A stretch of 64,000 bases of DNA from Allantophomopsis cytisporea (taxonomy: Eukaryota > Ascomycota > Leotiomycetes > Phacidiales > Phacidiaceae). Below are positions 21,650 to 33,661 of the stretch, one piece after another. Position 1 is the first letter of the stretch. Every line of letters begins with the position of its first letter. The notes under the pieces were generated by a model. It was not told the origin of the DNA, did no database searches, and was given only the letters and a program-made list of their open reading frames with translations. The DNA lies in the NCBI GenBank assembly GCA_024752435.1, contig CP103021.1, forward strand, positions 620,001-684,000, in the 5' to 3' direction. The translations under genes were made by a program, and so were the position numbers.

Positions 21650-23433
21650 ATGGACTCCGTGCCAATCGTCAATGGCCACAAGGCACAAGCACCAAGCCTC
21701 AATGGCTTGTCTTTGACTGAATATTCTGCGAATCCTACCCCACCAAATGAGAGAAAGGAATCAGTCGTTCCTGCGGACTACATGCTCCCAAATGGCTACC
21801 CAGATGTACGATAAGATAGTCTCTTATGAAATCAAAAGAATTGAACTGAAACTTATGTAGTATTTGCGTCTTATCCTCACTTCTCGTGTCTACGAAGTCG
21901 TCAATGAAACCCCATTGACTCACGCCATAAATTTGAGCAACCGATTGGAGTGCCAGGTACTTCTTAAGAGAGAAGATCTTCAACCGGTCTTCAGCTTCAA
22001 ATTGCGAGGAGCTTATAACAAGATGGCACACTTGGATCCTAAGAAGAGTTGGAAGGGAGTGGTCGCATGCTCTGCCGGTGAGTCACACATAAAGCTCACT
22101 TCACTACTTTGGCTCACAAAAGATAGGAAACCATGCACAAGGAGTAGCATACTCTGCCAGAAAACTCAAGATCCCCGCGACTATTGTCATGCCTGAAGCA
22201 GCACCTGCTATCAAGTTTCAAAACGTTTCGCGAATGGGAGGATCGGTTGTGCTTCATGGAGCGGATTTTGATGCTGCCAAGGAGGAGTGTCATCGTCTCG
22301 AAAAGTTACACGGTCTTACAAACATCCCACCTTTCGACGATCCATATGTTATCGCTGGCCAGGGTACCATCGGTATGGAACTTCTGAGACAAACGAACCT
22401 AGATAAGCTTGAAGCTATCTTCTGTTGTGTTGGAGGCGGTGGTCTCATTGCTGGAATTGGTGTCTATGTCAAGCGCATTGCTCCACATGTGAAGATCATC
22501 GGAGTTGAGACATACGATGCCAATGCCATGGTTCAATCATTGGCCAAGGGCGAGCGAGTTACACTGAAGGAGGTTGGCCTCTTTGCCGATGGGGCTGCAG
22601 TTAAGGCTGTAGGCGAGGAAACTTTCCGTATTTGCCAAGAAGTTGTGGACGAGGTTATTCAGGTCACCACCGATGAAGTCTGTGCCGCTATCAAGGATGT
22701 CTTTGAGGATACTCGATCTATCGTTGAGCCAGCGGGAGCTCTTTCCGTCGCAGGTGTCAAGAAATACATCGCGGCGAATCCATCTGCAGATACATCCCGC
22801 CAACTGGTTGCTATTGCATCTGGCGCCAACATGAATTTCGACAGATTGAGATTCGTTGCTGAGCGTGCTGCGCTCGGCGAGAAGAAGGAGGCCTTGATCT
22901 CCGTCACCATCCCAGAGAGGCCAGGATCCTTCTCTGAGCTCATCAAGGCCGTCATGCCACACTCTGTCACCGAATTTTCCTACCGCTACGCTACCGACGA
23001 GATAGCAAATGTGTTGATTGGTATTTCATTGACATCTCCAGGCTCTGAGCGAGAGTCCGAACTCGCTTCATTGCTTGAGCGCATCTCCGAGTCTGGCATG
23101 ACTGCAACAAACCTCTCCGACGACGAGCTGGCCAAATCCCATATCCGGTACCTTGTAGGCGGTCGCTCCGGTGTTGCCAACGAGCGCCTCTACATGTTCA
23201 ACTTCCCTGAGCGACCAGGGGCTCTTGAGAAGTTCCTCGCGACTCTTCGCCCAAGATATAACATCTCTCTCTTCCAATACAGAAACGCAGGTTCGGATAT
23301 CGGCAAGGTGCTCACGGGCATCGTCTGCCCGGATATGGAGGTGAAGGAGTTGGAGAGCTTCCTAAAGGAGATCGGATACCCATGGACCGACTGCACTTCC
23401 TCCGAGGTCTTTAAGACTTTCTTGAGAGAATAG
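21650..23433 (+). CDS. ILV1: Threonine dehydratase (threonine deaminase)
   Basis: Exons 21650-21805, 21861-22077 and 22127-23433 join to 559 residues. The PLP enzyme converts threonine to 2-oxobutanoate and ammonia, the first step of isoleucine synthesis. The PLP lysine is Lys99 in PVFSFKLRGAYNKM; the substrate-binding turn is SAGNHAQGVAYSA, completed by the second intron's splice; and the phosphate loop is CCVGGGGLIAG. Two ACT-like regulatory domains occupy about residues 370-555, one starting ISVTIPERPGSF and one LYMFNFPERPGALEKF, through which isoleucine usually inhibits the enzyme. An in-frame ATG at 21473 would add 59 residues and could supply a mitochondrial leader; the shorter start was chosen because the extension is only weakly leader-like. 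Confidence 0.93.
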
Positions 23434-24212
23434 GTAGTCCGGTTTGCGCAGCATATTGCTTAAAATGGGTCAAAGCGGCGTTTGGTTTGCGTAGAATTAT
23501 TCGGATATCCAAGATATATTTGTATATAGAGTTTCAAGTGCTTTGTTCAAAAGCCATCTAAATTAAAAAATCATGTACGATTTGTCATGTTCGAAGCCGA
23601 AATCACTCATATCTCCTGTGACGAATCGTATGTAATGGTATGGCTCTTAATTTTTACGCAGCGTAGCTCTAGACAAATTTAAGGTTATCAACAACTATAA
23701 ACTTTGGATAACTGTACAACTCTGAATAAATGCAGGACTCCGCATGCATCTAGAACTTGAACAACTGCGTAGCTGCAAATAATTATATTGTTCTTGATGA
23801 ATTCCCGCTTTCCATAGATTTACAGGCTCTAGCTGTTGGTCTGCTCTAATTGTTGTAGGTTGATGGTCAAAGAATAGATCTTACGATGCACACCATGCTT
23901 GGTCCGGTCAGTCCATCATAAATCTGGGCGAGTACGTCCAACAAGATGCTATATTCTCTCAATACTTCTAAGACGTCTGATCTGAGTTTGGACAGTAGTC
24001 ATAGCAGCTCTGTTGAGATACAATAACGATAAGTGGTGCGGGGTTCAGTCCTAGGGGCGGCCGCGACACCGGCTGCAACAGTGGACCTTGTCTGTGATAA
24101 CATTGGTGTAACGAAGCACGTTATGGATAATCTATGATGTCGTCGGAGACATATAACGACTTTATATTGAATTTCTACGAACATATCATATCCAACTGCA
24201 ACTTGTAATAAT
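23434..24212. other. Intergenic, ILV1 to M20 carboxypeptidase
   Basis: AT-rich spacer of about 780 nt. Only short ORFs are present and no repeat or RNA gene was recognised. Confidence 0.45.
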
Positions 24213-26440
24213 ATGAGTGATTACACTGAAAAGATGACGACAAAGTCCTCCGGGCAGGTGATGGCTATGCCTCCATTTAGACAAGCACTACATGCAGGTA
24301 CCCGAAGTTCATCGAGTCGCAGAGTAGTACTGCTTATGTCTTCACTATTCCTAGCTGCTATATTCTGGCAATTTCGGAATCTACATCTCGTTGTTCATTC
24401 TACACCCGACCAGAACGCATTGGGAATTTTCGAAGGCCAATGTCCAGCACAGCCGGTGTTCTCGCCAGAAGCTAGACCTGACATCACCGAGCAAAACATC
24501 GAGAAGCTATTCAAGACCCCTGGTTTTTGGAATGCTTCTGCAAAACGCCTGTCCGGTGCCATTCAAGTGCCAACCATGACGTTTGACTCCATGGATCCGC
24601 TTGGGGTTGATCCACGTTGGGATATCTTCGCTGATCTTCATAAATACCTGGAAGTAACATTCTCTAATGTGTAAGATATTTGAATACTGGTTTTTATACT
24701 GGCTCTTATTGATGTTTGCAGGTATGAGAAGCTTGAAGTCACAACTGTCAATGAGTATGGTTTACTCTTTACATGGCTAGGCTCGGATAATGAATTGAAA
24801 CCCCTCCTTTTCATGGCCCACCAAGATGTAAGTGGACCAGTGTTGTATGATGGAGCTCAACTGATCTCTACTCTTTTAGGTTGTTCCTGTCACAAATGAG
24901 ACCTTGAAGCGATGGACGTATCCGCCGTTTGAGGGACATTATGATGGAACTTACATTTGGGGAAGAGGTGCCGAAGATGATAAGTCCAATCTGATTGCCA
25001 TGTTATCAGCAATCGATGCTTTAATCAATGTAGATTTCCGTCCAACTCGCACAGTACTACTTGCTCTGGGCTTTGACGAAGAAGGAGGCGCAAAGGAGGG
25101 GCCCTATGGTGCCGCAGGTCTGTCCAAGCATATTCTCGAAAAATACGGTCCAGATAGCATCGAGTTCATTGTAAGTATCAAATCACATCTAATACTCGCA
25201 CATATTTTCAATGGTGGACCACCTAAAACAACATCACTCTGAATCAATTATCAATAGCTATATGTTCTCAAGGACGGTATAGCGTTGAATAGTTGTACAA
25301 TTTCTCAGCAACAATCGCCAAATTTCTTTATGGGACAAAACTACCACATTTGCAGTGCTTAAGTCCGGGTGGCCTATCATGGAAGATTCGGGTGTGCATC
25401 ATCAATAACTACTAACCACTGTTATAGTTTGACGAAGGCGTTGCGGGATTGAACACTAAATTTGGAGTGGAGTTTGCAACTCCGGCATCAGCAGAAAAGG
25501 GTCACATGGATATTTCTATTGTAGTTGACGTAGAAGGTGGCCATGCTTCGATACCTCCAGATCATACAGCGAGTAAGATTATCCGGTCCCTATTGATTCT
25601 TATCACTAACAATCTTGAAAGTTGGGTTTTTGGCCGAGTTGATTCAGACCATTGAGAACCACGTATTCGAGTATCGTATCACCAACAAAAACCCCACAAC
25701 GGCATACCTTTCATGTCTCGCCTCATTTGCCCCAGATATTCCGCATTCGCTGAAGAATGCTATTCTGGGCCACAAACCATCTCAAAAAGTAATCCAATTC
25801 ATGAAAGACGCTCGTGAATCGAGGCCTCTAGTTCACACCACAACTGCAGTCGACATTGTAGGTGGTGGGGTGAAAGGTAAGTTGATTTGCAAGCATTCCA
25901 GTGTATGAACATAATTTAGCTGATGTTATATTAGCAAATGTGCTACCCGAGACTGCTTATGTGTTGGTAAATCACCGCATCGCCGTTGAAGAATCTGTCA
26001 AATTCGTCAAAGACGCTTATATAGATTTCCTCTCTCCAGTGGCAAAAGCACAAAATCTAACACTCTGTGCATTCGACGCTAAGTCATGCAACAGTGAGGG
26101 AACACTTGGCACGATCTCTCCTCTTGTACATGGTGGTCTTGAACCTTCCCCTGTTTCTGATCCGAAGGACACACGCTTCGGCTGGTTGAGCGGAACTCTT
26201 CGTGGTGTTTTTGGCCCAGATGTTATCGTTGCTCCCATGCTCTTGACTGGAAATACGGATACCAGATTCTATTGGGACCTCTCCTCTCAGATCTACAGAT
26301 TCTCGCCCTGGAGAGCATCACTGGATCCAAGGGGTTCTCGCATGCATACTGTTGACGAGCGTCTGCCTGTTGAAGGACTTGTACAGATGATTACGTTTTA
26401 CCATGAGTTTATTCGGATTGTGGACGAGAAGAGAACATGA
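24213..26440 (+). CDS. M20 family metallopeptidase, carboxypeptidase S-like
   Basis: Six exons, 24213-24670, 24722-24827, 24880-25170, 25428-25572, 25622-25876 and 25935-26440, join in phase to 586 residues, close to yeast carboxypeptidase S. One membrane segment at about residues 38-53 (VVLLMSSLFLAAIFW) makes it a type II membrane protein, in yeast delivered to the vacuole. Zinc-site features are FMAHQD (His186, Asp188), GRGAEDDKSN (Asp221) and the Glu pair in GFDEEGGAKEG; a later zinc ligand probably lies near the C-terminal end. The enzyme removes C-terminal residues from peptides. The third intron is 257 nt, about five times the local norm, and falls just before FDEGVAGLN. The start ATG is the first in frame. 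Confidence 0.86.
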
Positions 26441-26675
26441 AGAAGCGAGCTAGTACTTAGGGATCCCCATTTTGTACGTTCTATGGAAAGTGATGTACTT
26501 CATGGGAACCCGACTTAGTAAAACTCTTCTCATTGTAAAGCTTGTGCATTCATGGTTCCTATGCATAAGTTCGGAATCAATTATTGAAGGGTATTATTAG
26601 ACATTCGATGAATATCCTTGAATTAAGTTGTCATCTTATCTGCATCACTTTCCTGAGATAATCCATCACAGCCGA

Positions 26676-29107
26676 TCACTTATTTTTTACAAGCTTTTGA
26701 ACATTGGCAGGAAGTCCGAACCCGGGATGATGAGTCCCATCTTCAGAGTGCACCATTCCAAAACGTAACTTTGTCTTTGCGATATGCTCAGCCAAAGGCT
26801 GAGCACCAAGAGTGTTCGATTTGAATAGAGTAGAAATCTAGATTTTCATTGTTAGTATCCATTCGCTATCCAAGGTAAGGAGCCCTACATCAGAACTTTG
26901 CATGGTTGCAACAATTGAAGTTGCTTTGCCGTCATATGATGACCAATTTGATATCATGGCAACGATACCAAAAACAATGAGGATCAAAGCCAGGAAGGCA
27001 GCAATTCCATAGGTGATGATTAAGGGGACCCAGCTATAATGATATATGTTAATTGCGTCATATTTCTGGATATTTGTCATCGTCATCGAACTATAGGAGA
27101 GTGTCAGTCTTCTGGCCACGAGTGTCAGGCATATAAGAAAAGCTATTACCTCAATTCACTATCAGCCAGCATATTCAGAGTTGTATTTAGAGATAGTTCC
27201 TCAATGAGGTCCTGTAACGGCCGTTGAAGCTCTGTGATAACACTAGGATTGGTTATGAATGGCGTCCCGATCTGCTGTCCTTCGAACCAAATTTCGTCTG
27301 AGCTCATATTTCTAAGCATCGAAGCATATTCTATCGAGCCAACGAGGTAAGTTTGTTGAATTGCCGCCTCTTGATAGCGAGTTGTGACTTCATTGAACCA
27401 CATCGATCCATAAAGCCCGGTAATTTGTTCAGAGACTGCCCAAAGATAACTCGTATAGGCGGCACTTGACATACCGATGGTATCGTTGAGTGCGTAAGGT
27501 TCAAAAGCACTCACTTGCGGCACTGTGTTGAGGTAAGTAACGTTATTTGTGGTGATTTTCTGAGCATCATTCCAGAATTGCACGGAGATATCGACTGAAG
27601 CATTCCACAGAGAGCAGGTTAAATAGATCGGCTGTGCTGCATCGTCTGCCGTCTGATTGGCAACAACTACCCAAAGTTCGTTACCGAACGAGCTTCCATA
27701 TCCCTTTCCATTCAAATTACCAGGAGCTTGTACTTTGGGGGCAATATATGCTGAGCTGTTATCATTGAGGAAATGTGTTCCGGATGGAATCATCGCAAAA
27801 TATCCAATCTTCGCGATATGCGGGGTGAGCTCATTGCCATTTGGAAATTCGCTGCTGTACTGCAGAGTACTTGTGTCAATGTTGTAAAGGTCGATATCAA
27901 TTGTGTTATTCCATGATGGAACTGAAACCTTCACAGGCCCCATCGATAGCAAGGCAGCCATAGTGGTATTCCTGGCAACAGCAAGAGTAGAAGTTTCACA
28001 CTTGATCAAGGGTGCATTGATTTGCACATCATATGTCATATTGACTCCTGAGACTGGCTTATCAAGGTTCAATAGCCGTTCGACGGTTGAAGAAACCGCT
28101 GCTGTACGAGCCAGTCTATTTGAAGGTCGAGTAAGCATATAAATGCCGCCGACAGAAACTTCGATTTGGCCGAATCGTTGGAGTTCAACAAGATTGTCCT
28201 GTGATGGAGAAGCAAAGTCTGAGATGTCAAGTATTGGGGTGTTTCCGATCACCGTGTAGTTCTTCAAGCCGGCCTCGATTGAGAGGGTAGCTGGCGTGAC
28301 GACTGCTAAGAGTGGGAAAAGCCAGATGATAATTGCCATCAATGTTCCCAGCTTTATCTGCCACATCATCTCAAGATTAAAAAAGCTCAAAACGCTCGAT
28401 GGGGCCGAAAAAGCCGAGTCGATAGCTGCCATTGAGATAGATTTACGTCGAAGTGTCCTCCATAGCCATTGCATGTACGCAATACTAGCCGATGCCGCAA
28501 AGAAGCTGTTGATGAGAAAAGCAAAAGCTGACCCAAAACGTAAGGGCCATTGTTGGCTCTGGATGTTTCCAACTTCTGTTTTATCCATTCGTGAGTAATA
28601 TAGATGGTGTCCAATTGCTAGTAGAACTGCACAAAGAGATAGTATCGCCATCCTAATAAGAGTCACCCAGTGAATGGAAGCGGTATTTTCTGAAAGGGAT
28701 CCTTTTTCCGAGGTCTTGGAAGCTTCTGAAGTCTCGAGTTCATTCTCCCGGACAGTAATATCAGAAGAATCTCCTTGCGATGTCCCAATGAAAGAAACAT
28801 CGTGGGCTGAATCGGAAGAAGTCATAGGATGAATGGATGCCATGTCGTGATGATTGCCGTTGTGGTCGCTAATATAGTCCATAGATTCTGTCGAAGTTAT
28901 CGCATGGATTGTGTCTGCATCTCCAGGATTATTGGACTCGTCGTAATCTTGGAGTGTACGGGGATCCGACACCATGAATCGATCATGGTCATCTTCAATT
29001 TCTCCCAGTTCAATTGAAATATGAGGGCTCACATCATCATCGGGGGGTTCCTCAACAGGACGAGAATAGTTTGGGAGTGGTTTGCGACTTATTGGAGAGG
29101 ACGACAT
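26676..29107 (-). CDS. Large multi-pass membrane protein of unknown function
   Basis: Exons 27150-29107, 26889-27090 and 26676-26837 join in phase to 773 residues. The N-terminal ~145 residues are polar and acidic, rich in Ser and Asp. Hydrophobic helices follow at about 146-170 (MAILSLCAVLLAIG), 190-215 (FAFLINSFFAASASIAYMQ) and 252-272 (LMAIIIWLFPLLAVVTPATL). A ~400-residue loop with many N-x-S/T sites, probably lumenal or extracellular, leads to a last helix at about 673-700 (LIITYGIAAFLALILIVFG). The short C-terminal tail ends ANVQKLVKNK. The family seems common and multicopy in filamentous ascomycetes, sometimes misnamed after formylmethionine deformylase; no enzyme motif is visible. It converges with the M20 gene across 235 nt. 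Confidence 0.72.
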
Positions 29108-29879
29108 AGTGAATAATCTCGAACACCTGCAATCCCAATATCTCAGATGGGACTTCCGTAGTATTTAGGGCTGGGAATAATTTCAAAAACTAAGATTCTA
29201 ATCTCTAGAGTCTGGTGATAGTTAATTTACCTTGAAATTCAACGGGCCAATTGGCTAGAGCGTTTATGCATTGCTCTGTAGCCCTTGCTGCATATACATT
29301 GCAGCAGCCCGCTCAATCCCATCATATTCACCTATCAGGTATGCAATCTCAGCATTCTTCAGCAATATCAAATTAACACCATGCCACTGTACGTCTTTTT
29401 TTATTATTAGAGTTAGTTAAGAGAAAGGCAATTATGCTTAGGCTGTATTACCATTGCTCGTTCTCTTCACAAATTTCCCAACCCCATTTGTCGCTGTCTT
29501 GATCAGTCTGACCTTGACCTTGAGTAGTGGAAACTAATAAGCTTTACAGCTGAAACGGTTAGCTATACCCAGTAGAAGCTCCAATGACATCGTAATGGCA
29601 ATGTATTGGTCTTCCCACCAAGAGCTCTTCAGGTGTGACCGCGTCCACGACTTCATTGTCTATCTCTTCCTCGACATCTTTTGAATAGTCTTTGTGTACG
29701 TTCCTACTCTGTGATACACAATCGCCCTTCTGTTGAATTCCAACATCAAGGATAACTCTGCCACCGCTCATCAGTTGCATTCGGCCCGCGCTTCTAAATA
29801 TTTTCACCATTCAAAGCAATGAATCATCTAGATAAATCTCACCGTTCAAAGAAGTCTCATAATATGGATATAGCCGTGT
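29108..29879. other. Intergenic between two minus-strand genes
   Basis: Spacer of 772 nt holding the promoter of the membrane-protein gene and the 3' side of the histidine kinase. A minus-strand ORF of 83 codons at 29559-29810 has ordinary, hydrophilic composition (PEELLVGRPIHCHYDV). It could be a 3' fragment or a small gene, but no splice partner or family feature supports it. Confidence 0.35.
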
Positions 29880-32800
29880 TCAATGACTTGAACCTTCCAA
29901 TCCCCTTCCGTCTTCTCGCACCCATTTCTTTAGGACACTTTCAAAGACGTCCCTCCCAACTGGCTTGCTGATATAGTCATTCATGCCAGAATTTTCACAC
30001 AGTTCTCTGTCCCCCTTGATGGCACTGGCTGTCATAGCAATGACCGGGATTTTCCTCGTATCTTCGTCAAATCGATCTTTATCATTTCGTAACTTCGCAG
30101 TCGCATGGTATCCGTCCATTACAGGCATCATGCAGTCCATGAGGATAACAGCAGGACGTTGGTTCGTCGTAAGGTCGCTGAGATATTTGAGGGCTTCTTT
30201 CCCATTCCATGCAACTGCCACTGAATAGCCAAGCTTTGTGACCATCTTCCGGGCAACAGTTTGATTTACCGGACTACGGGAAACCATTAGTCCAAGCTGT
30301 AATATGAGATTTCAAACCTACTTGTCTTCGACGATGAGAACATGACCCTTGATAGGTACATCCTTAGGCTTCTCGATCTTCGATCTAGCATCTAAATAAT
30401 CCATATTTTTTGCGAATGTTTGCTTCCATGCCGAAACGGTCACTTCGCTAGCTACTTGAGCTGAGCTATCCGGGATATTGTGCAGTGACATGACAAAGGA
30501 CTTATTCGGATCCTTTGGTGGAGACACGTCTCTCAAGGTGCTGGGCTGATGCGAAAGCTGAAAGGAAAGCTGAAAGGTAACTGTTGTTCCAACAGAATGC
30601 TTGGAAGTGAGTTCGATCTGCCCGCCCATGAGGTGGACAAGGTGTTGGCTGATATTCAACCCTAGACCAGTACCACCATGAAGCCTTGCTGTCGATGAGT
30701 CTGCTTGGTTGAACGGCTGGAATAACTTGGGTATTACATCGTCTTCTATCCCTATACCAGTATCTCGAACAATAAATTGTAGCATGATTTCGTCATTTGT
30801 AGTTGCCTGTCCGCCTTGAGGCTCCTTCTGAGCGCCTTGGTTCTTCTGAGTTTCATGATAACTCGGGGTCTCGAATTTGCTTTGACCTTGAGGATTCTCC
30901 TGGTTTTCAAGACTAAATCGACTAAAAGGCTTTTTCTGGGTTTCTTTCAATTTCAAGTCATTTGAAGATTCACTGGAATGGCGCCGTCTTTTCTGCGCAT
31001 TCGGTAGTACTAATACTGTCAATGTCACCGAACCTGTATCAGTGAACTTGATGCTGTTGCTCAACAAATTGGTGATAACCTGCTGAACCCGACCGGGATC
31101 ACCTATGAATAATTGTTGCTCTGGAAAAGAAGTAATGAACTTAAGATTGAGACTTTTCTTCTCTGCTTGAAAGGACATAATTTTGTAGATGCCGGCAAGC
31201 ACTTCTTGGAGGTCGAAAGGCACCGCCTCAATATCCATATGTCCAGATTCAATTTTGCTGAAGTCTAGGACATCATTGACAAGTGTAAGGAGAAAGGCCG
31301 CTGAGAGCTGGATCCCACGGGTAAGTTCCCGTTGTTCTTCGTTCAGTGAGGTATCGAGTAAAAGATCATTCAGTCCAGTGATACCAGCAATGGGAGTTCT
31401 TATCTCGTGAGACATCTATTATTTATCAGTTTTATCTTTTTATATTTTAAAGGAGCATTACGTTTGCAAGAAATCTGCTTTTGAGCTTGCTAGCTTCTCT
31501 GGCGGCTAGCTCATTCGATGCCAATACCTCATTCTCAGTTTGAAGCATGGCGCGGGCTTTGACATCGGTGACATCAATTGTCAATCCGTGGATTATGCCG
31601 AGATTCTGCTGCTCAGCATCACTTAAGCTGTTGGCATTATTCGTGTCATATACGATTCGTGTTCGATACCAATTATCGATAACTTTGTGATCAAATGTTT
31701 CAATTGTTGTCGTGCCGTCAAACATAGATTGTAGTGCTTTCATGTCTCTGACCTCCTTTTGGATCCGCCGTTCCCTTGCATCATGCGTTTCCTCTCCCCA
31801 CGACAGTATACCTTCCAGCAAAGTCACTTGATGGTCCTTATTAAGTGCCCATAAGCTAACGTCTGACTGAGAGAGAACTTTGAGAATAGATCTTGTCCGG
31901 CGGTCAGACCTAATGCGTTCATGTACTAACGCGTCAACGTCTATCATCGATGCCACCCATTTGAGGATCTGGCCAGTCGCATTTCGGAGTGGTTGAGCTC
32001 TAACCAGGAAGTAGGTATAAGTTCCATTGGCTAGCAGATATCGAGCTTGCCATGACCAGTGATCTCGTCCAGTTTTTACCGTCTCTGACCATGCGATTAA
32101 CATAGGCCCGAGATCGTCAGGATGTATCACTCGTGCCCAACCGCTGCCAAGTGTTTCGGCTTTGGTGAGTCCAGTATATTGGTACCAAGACGGACTTAGA
32201 TATTGGACTTGCCCATCGACATCCATGACACCCAGGCAACTAGGGATAAGCTTGCTAATCATTTCATAGCAGTTGCCATCTGGATCATCAAAAAACGACA
32301 TAAACATGGGGTCTGACTCATTTTCACCACCCCAAGGAGTATTTACAGCTGATCGTGTCCCTGAATCCTCGCGTTTCAATGGTGGTTGCTGAAGGACAGA
32401 AGATGGTGGATCAGGTAAAGGGCGTCTGATCTCCACAAGATAGTACCAGTCCTCATCTTGAATTGTTGCATGTAAACGCATTCTCCCTCTAACTATGGGC
32501 ATTGATGAGTTCAGGCCGTTCCAAGGAGGACTTGTAAGATCGCTAGCTCTACCTGTGGCAATTATATCTACTTCAAGAGCGTGTTGCCAGATGTCTTCAG
32601 TGTTCCAAAAGTCCGTAGTTCTCTCATGTTGTCGCTCTTTTTGGGCTAGTAGGTCGTTTAAGGGACCACCAGTTGCATGATTATCGTCCACAAGTGCATC
32701 CACTGCATCAAGCAATGCATCCCAGTCTCGATATACAGGCGCGCTGTCCGGAGTCAAAACAATTCCCAGGTTCTTAATTCGACTTCCAACCAGGAGATTC

Positions 32801-33081
32801 AAGCCACTATTGACATCTGGTAGGCCCATAAGCCTAGTGAAGCCTTCATTAGCGGCCACAACAATCCTGGCTGATGAGAGAAGAAGCGCTGGGTGCGATG
32901 TGGCGTCCAACACTGAATTAAGACGTGACATTGGTTCATGTTCGGAGTACTCCAAGATATTACTAAATAATGGAATAAAGCATATGAATATCAACCAGAG
33001 GAATAGACCTCTATTTGATTTGGAAAGAATAGCCAAGAGTGGGTAGATAATAGTCGAGTCTGCATTTTCAATGATGAGCAT
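29880..33081 (-). CDS. Hybrid histidine kinase with PAS domains and receiver
   Basis: Exons 31462-33081, 30322-31415 and 29880-30273 join in phase to 1035 residues. A PAS-like fold near residues 51-110 (MSRLNSVLDATSHPALLLSS) precedes a clear PAS/PAC at about 270-390, with SCLGVMDVDGQVQYLSPSWY. The HisKA box is MSHEIRTP with phosphorylated His543, formed exactly at the first splice. The ATPase domain has the N-box NLLSNSIKFTD, DTGIGIEDDV and GGTGLGLNIS, with a Ser/Gln-rich insert between. The receiver starts VLIVEDNPVNQT, made at the second splice, and carries phosphoacceptor Asp951 in VILMDCMMPVMDG. Such kinases feed the Ypd1 phosphorelay; the signal is unknown. The first 50 residues contain a hydrophobic stretch (LFLWLIFICFIPLF); the true start may instead be Met51 (32931). 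Confidence 0.9.
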
Positions 33082-33661
33082 TTAGCGTCCTTTGCGTCGG
33101 CACCACGCATCTTAACTCATGGACGCGGCAGCTAGCCTCTCGTCTACGAACTCCCATCATTACCTATGACGAGCCTCAGACTAGATTTCACGTGATATAT
33201 ACTTAAATCCGATCAATTTCCAGGTAATACAACGAATGAAAAAGAGTGATGAAGTGTTTTAACGTTAATGACGGATTCCATTCCTTAGTTTCACTCCGTG
33301 TTCATCTAGCCGGCTAGGCAAGCACGGCAGGGTAGCTAGCTGATGACAGGTGGAATCGCGGATAGAGGCAAAACGATGGAAGAAGCATGAACATCCCTAG
33401 AAGCGGCAACGATTCATGAAGCTCAAATATTGAAGACAAAATGTGTCACTCTCTTTGAAAGTCGCAGGTAAGTACAACCTAAGTCACTCAACCTGCTTCG
33501 ATTGTTGAGCGATTCGTCAAACAAAGTAATTACAAGATGCATTGGTATGGGATTCATATCAAATAAAATATACCTTTTGAATCCTTGACATCCCCAAGAC
33601 TTCTGTCATCTCATGAAGTCCTACAGATAAACACTGTTAAATATGAACGGGCAAATCACAA
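33082..33661. other. Intergenic, histidine kinase promoter side
   Basis: Spacer of 580 nt between two minus-strand genes. It must contain the kinase promoter and perhaps a spliced leader (AGGTAAGTAC near 33467 on the plus strand). No assigned element. Confidence 0.4.

Noticed and set aside
24040..24070. GGTTCAGTCC word resembling a tRNA T-arm
   Set aside because: No acceptor stem or anticodon arm could be folded around it; no tRNA was found in the window.
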